A stretch of 64,000 nucleotides of DNA from Chamaecrista fasciculata (lineage: Eukaryota; Streptophyta; Magnoliopsida; Fabales; Fabaceae): assembly GCA_003254925.1 (NCBI GenBank), contig QANZ01005615.1, positions 20,885 through 84,884 on the forward strand, read 5' to 3'. The stretch's first letter is position 1, and the number at the start of each line of letters is the position of its first letter. The translations under genes were made by a program, and so were the position numbers. Shown here piece after piece: positions 33,575 to 44,782 of this stretch. A model generated the notes under the pieces. It searched no databases. It saw nothing but the letters and a program-made list of their open reading frames with translations, and was not told the DNA's origin.

Positions 33575-35368
33575 ATGGGGATAGGGAGAAGATCATGGAG
33601 AGAATTAAGCGGAGAAACACAGTGGAAAGACCTTCTAGATCCACTGGACTTAGATCTTCGAAAGTACATAATCCGGTACGGCGAGATGGCGCAGGCAGCG
33701 TACGACACTTTCAACACAGAGAAGGCTTCTAAATTCGCGGGAAGCAGCCGGTATGCAAAGAGGGACATGTTAGACAAGGTTGGGTTGGAGAAGGGAAGAC
33801 CGTACAGGTACGAGGTGACCAAGTACTTGTATGCCACGTCAGAGGTGGATGTCCCTGAGGCCTTCATGGTGAAGTCCTTGTCCAGAGAGGCCTGGAGTAA
33901 GGAGTCTAATTGGATAGGGTACGTGGCGGTGGCGACGACGGCGACAGCGGCGGAGGAAGGGAGGAGGGACATTGTGGTGGTGTGGAGAGGGACAGTGCAG
34001 ACGTTGGAGTGGGTCAATGATCTTGAGTTTGTGTTGGTGGATGCTTCCCACTTGTTTAGGCCTAAGGGTGCAAAAGGAAAAGGAAAAGGATTAATTGATG
34101 ATGATGATGGTCCTAAAGTGCACCAGGGTTGGTATTCTATTTATACTTCTCAGGATCCTAGGTCTCCCTTCAACAAGACCAGTGCCAGAACTCAGGTATA
34201 TATATTTCTCTACATGTTGTATGTTCTCATATCTTTTGTTAACGTCTTAATTTGGTCATATATCTTTTTTTATTTACACTTTTGGTCTCATATCTTTTGA
34301 CTAGATCTCAATTTGGTCCCGTATGTTTTTTGTTGCACTTTTAATCTCATATCTTTTGCTCTGGTTGTAAAATTGGTCTCATATTTTTTTGGTCATGTTA
34401 CATAATTAATCTCATATCTTTATAAAAGATTTCACATTATGGGATTAACAATGGAACTTTTTCAAAAAATATGGGACCAAATTTGCAATAAAGAAGATAT
34501 TGGATCAATTCTGCATCTAACCAGAAGATTTGGGGACCAAAGTGGAACAAAAAGAGATACATGACCAAATTGAAACGTGAGCAAAAGATATAAGATCAAA
34601 AATACAATTCGGCCTTAAGTTAATTTTGTGGGTGATTTGTATATCAAATTAGTTTGAATCTTAAATCATAGTCGTTAAGAGACATTTCACAAAATTCCAG
34701 CTTCCTTTTTAAGACAAGCTAAGTGATGAATCGTTCCTAATTAATATATATATGTGTATGTGTACATGCAGGTGCTAAGCGAGATAAGGAGGTTGGTAGA
34801 GTTATACAAGAACGAAGAAATAAGCATAACGATAACAGGACACAGTCTAGGAGCTGCACTTGCAACCATTAACGCAGTGGACATAGTGGCAAACGGCTAC
34901 CACAAGCCGTCGTGTCCAGTGACAGCCATTGCATTTGCGAGCCCTCGCGTGGGAGACCTCAACTTCCAGAGGCTGTTCGAGTCCTTCAAAGACTTACGAG
35001 CCTTGCGTGTTCGGAACGAGCTCGACATCGTCCCAAACTATCCCCTGATAGGGTACGGGGACATGGGACAAGAGCTTAGGATTGATACAAGGAAGTCCAA
35101 GTACTTCAAGACCCCAGGTAACGCCTCCTCATGGCACAACTTGGAGGCTTACTTGCATGGCGTGGCGGGAACTCAAGGAAGCAGAGGAGGATTTAAGCTT
35201 GAAGTGAATCGTGATATTGCGCTTCTCAATAAGTCCATGGATGGCTTGAGAGATGAGTATCTTGTGCCTGTGTTCTGGAGAGTCGAGAAGAATAAGGGTA
35301 TGGTGCAGCAGCCAGATGGGTCTTGGAAGCTCGTGGATCATGAGGACGAGGAAGATGGTGGCTTTTGA
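33575..35368 (+). CDS. Class II phospholipase A1 (DAD1-like, lipase class 3), two exons
   Basis: Exons 33575-34195 and 34772-35368 join in phase 0 (CAG|GTATAT ... GCAG|GTG) to give 405 residues, the usual size for plant PLA1-II enzymes. These hydrolyse the sn-1 acyl chain of glycerolipids, mostly in the cytosol; no transit peptide is evident. The N-terminus ([29 protein letters not shown]) is typical of the class. The lipase motif GHSLGAAL puts the nucleophile at Ser232, with Asp292 ([10 protein letters not shown]) and a His in [10 protein letters not shown] (probably His336) completing the triad. ATG 33575 was chosen because the in-frame extension up to 33413 is lysine-rich and unlike the family. 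The intron contains a family B repeat. The gene converges on the GDSL lipase. Closest class is PLA1-II gamma/delta; the exact subtype is uncertain. Confidence 0.93.
34241..34614. mobile_element. Family B inverted-repeat element inside the PLA1 intron
   Basis: TTTGGTCTCATATCTTTTG and related words on the left are mirrored by GAAGATTTGGGGACCAAAG and AAAAGATATAAGATC on the right. It makes up about two-thirds of the 576 bp intron and leaves both splice sites intact. Confidence 0.6.
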
Positions 35369-35826
35369 ATTTTACATGCAGAGATCCGATCATGTTTTAA
35401 GGAAAAAGGACTAAAAAGCATATTTTCAAAATATACCGACTAAAATTGTTGTAATTTTAGAACTAATTGAGTGGCTTGAAAATAGCTTCATTCGGAGATT
35501 ATTAATTAGTTTCTGGTGTTTTAATTTGGTTGATTGATTAGCAGGGACTTCTGATCTGGTGTGTGGTTGGCATTGGAATGTTCTGCAGATTTGTGGACTT
35601 TATAAATTCATTAAATAATAAATGGCAGAATAAAATGATTTGTTGTAGAGTGTAGGGACAGCAAATTAAAGGTACTTGCTACATCATCAGATCACATCAT
35701 TTGCTTGTATATACAACTTTTTATACACGCAAAATATATATTCTTGGTGTTACAGCAAATTTCACCTTTGAGGCACAAGCAATGGATGCTATGAGGATGA
35801 AGAGGAGGTCATCTAACATACAAGGA
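35369..35826. other. Short intergenic stretch between convergent lipase genes
   Basis: 458 bp separates the two stop codons and must contain both 3' ends. AATAAT/AATAAA-like words occur near 35614-35631. No open frame of note. Confidence 0.5.
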
Positions 35827-38428
35827 CTAGTATTTTCTTGCATAGTCATTGAGATCTCCAAAGGTGACATCTTGTGTAATGCACGAGGTATTAAGTGCAG
35901 GAATGGTGTATGTTCCATCTAATAAGCCCTTGGTAATCCATCGATATGCAGCCTCGGTCAAATGCAAACCATCCCAGCTAACCAATTGTGAAGGATCATC
36001 ACAAGAAATCGCTCCTGTATAGCTGCATAGTGCTGATGCATTGAAATTGTAAGGACCTCCACCTCCACAGCAAACTTTCAGAATATTTTTGCCAAATCCT
36101 ATGGTAGCAGGAAGCAAATCATCAGTGTCATCCAGAAACTATGATATATATATATAACAAGTTAAGAGGAAAGGAGTACCGAATTGTTCTGGAGAACGAT
36201 AAAGTCGAAGTGCAGCATTGAATAAATCGGCATAAATGATTTTAGTATGAGGATACAACGCTTGAAGTCTATTAAGTTCAGTTTTAAGCAAATAATTGTG
36301 GTAATCAAAAAACATGTTTAACCATTTCAAGCAGCCAGCTTGGTCATACGCCTCTTTATCTGTGACCAAGTAATTTGTCAATAAGACTTGATTACATCCA
36401 AGTGGTAGACTTCCCGGAACCAAGAGCGTCACAGCCCCAATATCAATCAACTCCTGCATATATAGATAAACAGAACAATTAATAGTTTCTAGCAAATGAC
36501 TTGAATCATTAGAGGTACTAGAAAGAAAATATAGAAGAAGATTATAAATATGTGTATTAAGATTGTAATATGGTTGTGAATGATATATGAAATATTTCAG
36601 AAATTGTCTTCTCTCTTCTTCTCTCTACTCGTCTCTCTCTCTCTCCCTCTCAAGAATGGAGAACATCCTTCTTGATTCTATCTCCCTCCTTTCTTCATAG
36701 GTTCTATCAAAATGTGTCCTTGGATTCTTCAAATAAAATTTCAAGACTCACCATTAGAAGAAAGAAAACTAACAAAACTTGTTGTGGATCGTTATAAAAA
36801 GTCTTTTCTAAGAAGTAGAGAGAGTTCATTTTAGAGATGTGTTACATTCAAGTATTTTTATGAAAACTTTTTTCCTCTCCAAGAAACAAGCTTGGTTTTT
36901 TTATTGGCAGCTTCGCCAAATGCTTAAAGCATGACTGTTATTTGACCAAAGTCACATAATTAATTTATAACTGCTTTGATCCTTTGAAATTTGCAACAGA
37001 ATTTTAAGTTGAGACTATATATTTGAATAGCCCCTGCGTAAGAATAGATTCTTACACTGATCACTGAAGTGATTGCCGAGATTACTTGAGGTACATAAGT
37101 TCTAATCTCTTCCAAGCTTCTTGGTTGAGACAACAAGGGATAACCATAATCATTGCCTCCAATCTCTCCCACAACAAATAAGGAGTTGTGAAGAACAGTT
37201 TTGCAGCCTGCAAGACTTAAATCTCATAAATAGGAACTAATTTCCTTACAATCAGTAAAAGAAGAGAACCAAAAAAAAAAATACTAATAAACAAACCTTT
37301 GCTGTCACTTGTAGAAAATGTAGTTACTGCCCCCTCTATGCACCTCTTTTATTTATAATGACTTGATTCTGATCTGATTTGGTTGAATTAGGACATAAAC
37401 CCACATATTAAATGAACCCCCTCTCAAAATTAGAGTTGTCAAAGTAAGTCAAGTTAACTCATCTGAATTCACTCATGTAAGTTGAAATTTTGGGTGAGTC
37501 AAAATTTTATTCACTCGACTTACTAAATAGGTGGGTTAAACACACTACTCAAAACCCAAAATTCACCAACCGTAGTAACTAGAAAGCTACTAGAACCAAA
37601 CCCATTTCCCCTTTTTTTCATTTTTTGGCTTAATTCAGTCATCCCCCCAGGGTCTCTAATCAAACAAACATGTTTTTATATTCGAACCACATTACAAAGT
37701 CAATGGACAGAAATATATATAGTCTAGTTTACAGAAACTCCACATCTTGTTTTGTTCAGATATGTAGTCAGAGAAGGGGAGGGACTAGAAATATTTACTT
37801 GAGGGCGAATTGCAGAGAGAAGGCAAAAGTTGCTTGAACCAATCTAATTGAACCCTAATAGAATAATTAGCAGCTGCCTCGACAACAAAACCCTTCTCTT
37901 CAAAGAATGCGCCGTCCAACGCCGTGGCTCCGGCGACCGCAAAATTCGCCCCCTGATGTGCATCCCAATCCTTCACTTGCCCATTTTTTATGCCAAGATA
38001 GGGTTTCACAAACGGAAGACGCAGCGACTCAGCTGGTAAAAACCCAAAATCAACAACACTAAGAAACACAGAGATTGAAATTGAATGCAAAATTGATGAG
38101 GTGATGGGTTAAGTTTGGTACCGATGAAATCGAGGATCAAGCGGCCATCGGAGCATCGTCCGTTAGGGTGATGAAAATGGGTGGAGCCGTAGGGAGGACG
38201 GAAGCAATCAGGGCGTTGGTGTGTGGAAAGAAAATGCAAGTTTCCAGTATCAGTGAGGGAATCGCCGAAGCTGAAGATTGAAGTATAGCTGCATGATCCG
38301 AATATAGCCTTAGGGAAACTGAATGATAATACGGCAACAAAAAGTTGTACCAGTGACCACTGCTGAGAAGAAGACGAAGCAGAAGCAGAAGCAGAAGCAG
38401 AAGCAGAAGCAGCAGCAGCCATAGCCAT
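35827..38428 (-). CDS. GDSL-type esterase/lipase, five exons
   Basis: Exons (minus) 38428-38122, 38032-37799, 37207-37056, 36453-36180 and 36098-35827 splice with GT..AG and consistent phases into 412 residues. A hydrophobic stretch near residues 25-45 suggests a secretory signal. Block I is FSFGDSLTDTGN with nucleophile Ser57, block III is GEIGGNDY (residues 194-201), and block V is WDGLHLTEAAY with Asp365 and His368. This is the SGNH hydrolase layout of plant secreted GDSL lipases, which act on lipid or phenolic esters in the apoplast; the substrate cannot be told. The N-terminus is an Ala-Ser run encoded by a GCAGAA-type microsatellite (about 38378-38416) and may vary in length between alleles. 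A Mutator-like element sits 58 bp upstream of the ATG. Confidence 0.93.
37430..37610. repeat. Partial hAT-related sequence in GDSL intron 2
   Basis: TAGAGTTGTCAAAGTAAGTC followed by GAGTCA/GGTGGGTTAAAC words resembles the left part of the hAT element at 39982. No right end or duplication is present, so it is a fragment. Low certainty. Confidence 0.35.
38378..38416 (+). repeat. GCAGAA-type microsatellite in GDSL exon 1
   Basis: Six to seven repeats of GAAGCA merging into GCA triplets. On the coding strand it encodes the Ala-Ser repeat at residues 4-21. Confidence 0.9.
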
Positions 38429-38486
38429 CTATTCTCTACTGTTTCTCCCAACTTCATTATTGTGTATTATTGTATCTTAATTCTTA

Positions 38487-38855
38487 GGGTAAATTACACT
38501 TTGGTACCCTGTGGTTTGGCCCTATTTCACTTTGGTACCCTTTAGAGCTATTTTGTAATTTTAACCATAACAAATTTTGCAAAAATTACATATTGACCCC
38601 AAAAAATTTTCAAAAAATTACAAATAGGTCCCTGGATACATATTATATAGGGACTAAAATGAAACATTTAAATTTTTTTTGGGGTTAATATGTAATTTTT
38701 GTAAAATTTATTATGGTTAAAATTACAAAATAGCTCCAAAGGGTACCAAAGTGTTAATGGAGAATACCACAGGGTACCAAAGTGTCAAGTTTCAAACCAC
38801 AAGGTACCAAAATGAAATAGGGTCAAACCACAAGATATCAAAGTATAATTTACCC
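38487..38855. mobile_element. Mutator-like element, family C, in the GDSL promoter
   Basis: The 369 bp element begins GGGTAAATTACACTTTGG and ends with its reverse complement AATTTACCC. TAATTCTTA flanks both sides exactly (38478-38486 and 38856-38864). It is the sister of the copy at 3784. It lies 58-427 bp upstream of the GDSL start codon, where core promoter or 5' UTR sequence would be expected. Confidence 0.9.
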
Positions 38856-38864
38856 TAATTCTTA

Positions 38865-39973
38865 ACAGGAGCGCGGATAAAACTGTTATAGTAAAAATTT
38901 TAGGGAGGAAAGAGTCATAGAGTTAAAGTATTAATAAGTCGTCAAATATCAAAATTATGTTTAGTAAATTGATTAATTGATCTCAATTATTTAATATTTA
39001 TCAAAAAAGTTATATTTTTTTAATAATGAGGTTTTATAATTTTGGTCAAAGCCAGGGTAAATTAGGTTTTATTGTTATATATGACAAATTATGCTTTTAA
39101 TGAAATTAAAAATTGTGATAAATTTAACTTAAGTGATAAATATTGTTTTTAAAAAAGGCCAAAGTCCTATTTTGGTCCCCCAGTTATGCTCCTTGTTCCA
39201 AATAGGTCCCNCCATATTTTACTTAATTCTTAATCTTCAAAAATACTTTAAAATAAACATATAATAAAAAAGCATTTAATACTTTCTTAACTAATATTCA
39301 GGCACTGATTAGTATTTAGTAAAGATCAAAATATTATTTTATAGGAAACTTTAATACCACAATTCAGTTATAACAAATGGGTTGCTCATTCCACAAATTT
39401 TCAATAACTTACAGTTACATACAAATCCTATGCTATGACAGTTGAACCTTGAGTCCTTGAATCTCCATTTTCAAGTATTAATACAATATCTCCTATAACC
39501 AGGTCCTGTCAACAGAACTTTACTTACTGAAAATAAAGTAGTATTTTATTTAAATAACTCAAAATATCGTCAGCCTAAGTTAATGGAGGAACTATTGATA
39601 TAGTGAAGGTTTTTTTTTTTTTGACTGAATATAGTGAAGGTCACTTTTACCTTTCTTTTTTTTTTGGTCGGAACTTTTACCTTTCTCTTGGTCGAATACT
39701 GAAGGTGACTTTTCTTTTATGGATTAAGAAGTAAAGTTTGATATTTGGGCCCAAAAGAGTCGAAACCAAGTAGGCTCATTTTCTATTAGGCCCAGAATTA
39801 GAGTTCAACTTGATGTGGCCCAATAAGTTAATTCATGGGCCATAACACAAGTTTTTTCACAAAAAAGTTTTAGTGCATTATTTTTGGGAAAATATATAAA
39901 AGATTTATATAATTTTTTTCATTGCCTATCTTCTAAAGGAAGAAACAAATAGAGTTTAATTTTTATTATAAAA
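38865..39973. other. Intergenic, no gene
   Basis: AT-rich with one unresolved base at 39211. The word TTTTGGTCCCCCAG near 39173 resembles the arms of the inverted-repeat families, but no partner was found. Confidence 0.4.
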
Positions 39974-39981
39974 CTTCCTAC

Positions 39982-40650
39982 TAGAGCCGTCAAAACGAGC
40001 CAGGCCCGGTGGGCTGGCTCGTTTAACCCACCAAAATTGGCGAGTCGGGTTGCGAAAATCTGGCTCGCAAAAAATTTTAGCTCGAGTGGGTTGGCTCACT
40101 TAACTCACGGCTCGTGGTGGGCTAGCTCGAGTGAGCTGGTGAGTTAGTGAGTCAACCCACCTTTTTCTAAAAAAAAATAAAATTGGAAAATTAAAAATTA
40201 TTACCCTAAAATATCTTCTAAGCTCTTTATTTCTTCTTTATTTTCACTTCAGATTTCATAATTCACTTTCGTCTTTGAGAGTTCTTTTCTCTTCGCAAGT
40301 CTCAACCCTAATTTCTTCACTCAACCGACCAACCCAATCTCAACGGCCGTTGTTCCACCGTCTGTCTAGAGAAAAAACGAGTGGTGGTGTTTGGTGTTAT
40401 TATTTGTGAGTTGTTTTATTGATATTTTTAATTTAAAAAATGAAAAAAAAATAAAAAAAAATTGAAAAAAAAAATTAAAAGTTGGTGGGTTAGGACTTAG
40501 GTGAGCCAACCCGGCTCACCAACTTAGTAAACCGGGTTGACAAAACCTGGCTCGCCTGGGATCTCTGACTCACGTGAACCAGCTCGCGTGAGTCGTGGCT
40601 CGCCTCGAGCCTGCTCGAATGAGCCGGGTTGGCTCACTTTGACGGCTCTA
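39982..40650. mobile_element. Non-autonomous hAT element with exact 8 bp duplication
   Basis: The 669 bp element begins TAGAGCCGTCAAAACGAGCC and ends GGCTCACTTTGACGGCTCTA. CTTCCTAC flanks both sides exactly (39974-39981 and 40651-40658). TIRs starting TA/CA and 8 bp duplications define the hAT superfamily. The subterminal regions are rich in GCTCG/CGAGC words. The centre (about 40230-40400) is pyrimidine-rich, with TTCACTC and CCCTAATTTC, and could be captured 5' UTR-like sequence. No transposase frame is present. Confidence 0.9.
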
Positions 40651-40658
40651 CTTCCTAC

Positions 40659-43453
40659 TCAAACAAATATTGATTTTTACTTAAAATCTAAAATGAATAA
40701 GTGGATGATAGTTTCTGTTCATAAAAAAACAAAAAGAGATTTTCAAGTATTGGGTAAAGAAATTAGGCTAATAGAATTTTTTTTGACAAGGACCAAGTGT
40801 GTGTTTCTCACTTCTTCAGATGCATATATTTAAGTAAAATATATATAATTAACTCTAGGTATTGAAACCCTTCTCTTTTCTTAAATAATGATAAAAGCAG
40901 GTATACTTTTTCTCTAATTTTGGTGTTTTCAAGAATCAATAGGATATATCCCAAATCTTCTGAATTAGGAAAGAAACCCCAATATTTTCCCAATCCCAAC
41001 AGATTTCACACAAAACCATGCGTTCGGTTTTTTGAAATTATATAAAACTATCGTCTTGCATCGTCTGCTCCACCAATCTAGTCATCCATGATCCATTAAT
41101 GCTTCTTTACATATAAGTTGATGTCGTTTAATAATTAATTAACTCATTGGACATGGCATGCATGACTTATATTACATTATATATATATACTCAATCAGTT
41201 ATAGAGAAACTTAACAAATAAGCAGAAACGCAACGCACTTTATAGTGATGCAAACGACAAATTATATTAAAAAGAAAGAATTAATGCACGACCATGCATG
41301 TAATATGTAATGCCAAATGATGGGATTTTTTTTTCTCCTAAGATTACTTTTCTTTATTTAAAAAATTCAAACAGTTATTAAATTTTGTAATTTCATGTAA
41401 TAAAGCTATTTTTACTCTAACATTTTCACGTACAAGAAGTTCAAGATCGAGCATGCAAATTTACCGTGTTTGTACACATATAGATAGATGTAAATTGCTT
41501 TCAACAAACACTAAAACGACATTCATCACCTTCTCCATTTTCCTCTTGACTAAAATACCATTATTGTAACAATTCACCAATAATAAGTTCTACCAAATTA
41601 AACTAACAAAAAATAACAACAAATAAACCGAAACATATCAAAAGTTTATTTTTAACCAACACTATTTAGAGCTAAAATTAACTACTAAATCTAAGGAAAA
41701 CAATTTTTTTTAAAAAAATCAAATATAGCAAAATATAAAAATTATACTACAACTAAATTTAATTTAGATAAAAAAAATTGAAGTTATCTACAAATATCGT
41801 TTCAAATAAAAAGGTGTTTTATATATTTTATTTAAGAAATGTTACACTAAAAATAATCTTTTATATATGTAAATATAAACATAAACCGGATTTAAAAGGA
41901 AAATCCAAATGATCGACACGGCTGATAAGCGCTATTGCAGCTGACTTCATTTTCACTTGACAGATACATATATGGCAAATTTAATATGGTTTTCCAATAT
42001 ATAATTAATCAGATTGCAAAGCCCCTTCAAATTATAAATTAATATGCCTTTAATTAATTGATAACTCGGACACGTAAAGTAGGCTTGCTTTCTCAATTCA
42101 TCATTCTCATATCACTATTAATTATATTGATTTTGCTTTACATGTGTCGTCGTTTTTCTGCATGCAATCATCAGTTGTAAAGCTAGGAACTAAGATAATT
42201 GATTCCTGGCTGGCTAGGATATACATGAAAAATGACTATAGCTTTTCGATTTAATTAATTATATCGATTAAAAATGTATAGAATAAAGTCAAACTTTAAA
42301 AAATGTATAGAATAAAGTTTGAAGATATATATGGATGGAATACATAGTTGTATTTTTGTACATGCTGATGAGAAGACATATTGGAAAATGGCAAGTGCAT
42401 GCGACGGCTGGTGGAGAAGGCGTGCATTAATGCATATATGTAGAATTTGAAAGGATAAATTAAAGGTGGACTTTTATGATTTGCTAATTAATTAATTAAT
42501 TAATCCTGTTGGTGTGTCAACTTCTTTGTCATCTTCATAATATTGTGCTTATCCCAAACCTCGCCACTATGTATATAAGTCCAACTCCCACCTTTAACAT
42601 CATTATGTATATTATGACGTACATAAATTGTCTCAACAGCATGAATTATATATGATTTTCTTTTTATTTTATTGTTTTGCTAAGAGGATTTATAATTGAT
42701 TTTTAATTAGTTAATGATTCTAATTTACATTTTCAATGAAGATATGTTATGGTGCATGTGCTAATTAAAAGGCATGCAAATATTATTTTAAATTATTTAA
42801 AATAATAATTTGTTTATTTATTGATTAAAAAGAAAAATAAAAAATTGTAAGAATTTATTTAATTNTAGTAATTAACATAAAATTTTGTAACTAAAAAGAC
42901 GCCACTAAATAGTTTTCGTGACAATATTGAAAATGTCGCCACCAATAATGTTTTTGTAAAATTATTTGAATAATTTAAAGTATTTAAGATTAAGTTTTAG
43001 TAGTCATTATTTTTTTGCTATCACTAAAAATAAACTTTTAGTGACAACTTTTTTTATCGCCACTAAAAATTGCCACAAAAAACATGTGAATACATGAAGG
43101 TTAAATTGATAGATAATAGATAATATGGTTTAATTTATGACCAATGCCTATTTATTCTAGCTGTATAATTCTTGAAAATAGACCTAGGCCTAGCTAGTAT
43201 ATTTTTTCTGTTAACAAATTTATAATTTAGATTATGTTACTATACTCAGAATCATGATTCATGATCAATCTGGTCGATAATAAAGAAGTGGAATCAAAAT
43301 CTCAACGGGCCGGGTCGATAATTAATTAGGGAGATTGAAATAGACTTGGGCCAGGCACTGATGAATTTTCTAATTAAATATAGTTAACACATAAAGGGAC
43401 CACTTAAAACAAAAATAGAAAAAATAAAGAAAATGAGAGAATAATTAAGAGTA
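40659..43453. other. Intergenic, no gene
   Basis: AT-rich. An unresolved base lies at 42865. Apart from the CACTA-like stretch listed separately, nothing is recognised on either strand. Confidence 0.45.
42884..43080. repeat. CACTA-like subterminal repeats (remnant)
   Basis: Multiple GCCACTAAA, CGTGACAAT, TTTTAGTGACAAC and CGCCACTAAAAATTG words in both orientations resemble the subterminal repeats of CACTA-type elements. Defined ends and a 3 bp duplication were not found. Tentative. Confidence 0.35.
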
Positions 43454-43462
43454 TATATATAT

Positions 43463-44202
43463 GCCAAAGTATAATTTTGGTCCCTTATTTTTAAAGTATG
43501 TTGTAATCTAGTTTTTTTTTTTTTTTGCAATTTTGGTCCTTCAAATTCATCAAAAGTTTCATCACACCTTACCCCCAATAACTGAATACGATTATATCCC
43601 TCTCAAGGTTGAATATGACGAGTCTTGAGTTACATTCATAGTCAAACAAGCGAAGATGATTCATATATCTATCGGTTTAAGTTTGATTACGATAAGTTCG
43701 AAGCTATGAATTGCTTTTGACAAATCATTTTTCTACTTAGTTAGGACCGTTAATAAATGAGGTCAAAATCAAGCCCCAAAGTGATTTTTTTAATAATTTT
43801 TTTTCTTTTTGGTTTCAGAATCACTTTCGGAATTAATTTGACTTAATTTGCTAATAGTACCAACTAGACAGAAAAATGAATTGCCAAGAGTAATCCGTAA
43901 CTCTGAACTCGTCGCAATCAAATTTAAAGTGAGAGGAATATAACTAACTTCACAAATTTGACTGTGAAACGAGTAGACTAATTTCAGAGTCTAATTGGAC
44001 CTTGTTTGTTTACGGCCCCAACTAAACAAAGAAATGACTCGTCAAAAGAAACATGTTATCTGAGACTCGTCGCATTTGAACTTGAAATGAGAAATATATA
44101 ATCAAATTTAGTCATACCAAGGAGTGAAATTTAGGAAAAATTTAGATGATCAAAATTACAGCTTACTCCAAAGAGATGATGAACCAAAATTACACTTTGA
44201 TC
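43463..44202. mobile_element. Mutator-like element, family A-related
   Basis: The left end GCCAAAGTATAATTTTGGTCC is mirrored by AACCAAAATTACACTTTGATC at the right. Inner CGTCGCA and GTTTGACTGTGAAACGAG words match family A centres. The flanks TATATATAT and TATATATGT agree at 8 of 9. It ends about 280 bp beyond the stop codon of the CLE gene that follows. Confidence 0.65.
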
Positions 44203-44483
44203 TATATATGTAGGTAGTTTATATATTTCATACACTTATCACCAAGGAGTTGATTGAAGTAGTAAGTAATTTGATATCGCTTATGTAAAGTGATCGAGTT
44301 TGAGATCTTGAGAATCCAATTATCCCTATTAGAATCCATGGAATGGGCAAATTTTGATGCGTGATCTGATATGAATAGATCTTCTGAAGTAGTACAGTGT
44401 AGTATACGTACATATACTTCTGAAGTTACATTATTCTTAACATGAACTAAAATAAATTTGATGGCCAAGCTAAGGAATATGAA

Positions 44484-44738
44484 TCAATGATGATGAGGAT
44501 CAGGTCCACCTGGACTCAACCTGTGCACGTGATCATAAGGTCCTTCTTGATCAGCAGCAACAGCAGTACTTGCACGTGAGTCACGTGACATGATGAACAC
44601 ATTGTTAAGGTTGCTCACCATTGTGGCTTTCAACGGTCGTGTCTCACTCCCTACACTCAGAAATAACACCAACACAGCACATACTACCAAAACCCTCCTC
44701 AACCTCAATCCCATATTTATAATAATTCCCACCATCAT
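44484..44738 (-). CDS. CLE-type peptide hormone precursor (CLE1/3/4-like motif)
   Basis: An intronless 84-residue preprotein. Residues ~10-31 are a hydrophobic signal peptide (LRRVLVVCAVLVLFLSVGS), followed by a variable, polar middle. The last 12 residues, RLSPGGPDPHHH, end at the stop codon. This differs by one residue from the RLSPGGPDPRHH peptide known for Arabidopsis CLE1/CLE3/CLE4. Mature CLE peptides are cut out in the secretory path, carry hydroxyproline at positions 4 and 7, and signal through leucine-rich receptor kinases in meristem, vascular and nutrient responses. Translation may start at Met1, Met2 or Met9; all keep the signal peptide. A TATA tract lies about 30-40 bp upstream of the likely transcript start (44765-44781). 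A second CLE-like gene lies 5.7 kb away on the same strand. Confidence 0.9.
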   Translation of the reverse strand: MMVGIIINMGLRLRRVLVVCAVLVLFLSVGSETRPLKATMVSNLNNVFIMSRDSRASTAVAADQEGPYDHVHRLSPGGPDPHHH

Positions 44739-44764
44739 ACTTCTCGCTATTCTCTTTTGATCCC

Positions 44765-44781
44765 TATATATATATATATAA
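44765..44781 (-). promoter_or_regulatory. TATA-rich core promoter of the CLE gene
   Basis: On the minus strand a TATATATATATATAG run ends 27 bp upstream of the ATG, which leaves a very short 5' UTR if used. Only position and composition support it. Confidence 0.4.
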
Positions 44782-44782
44782 C

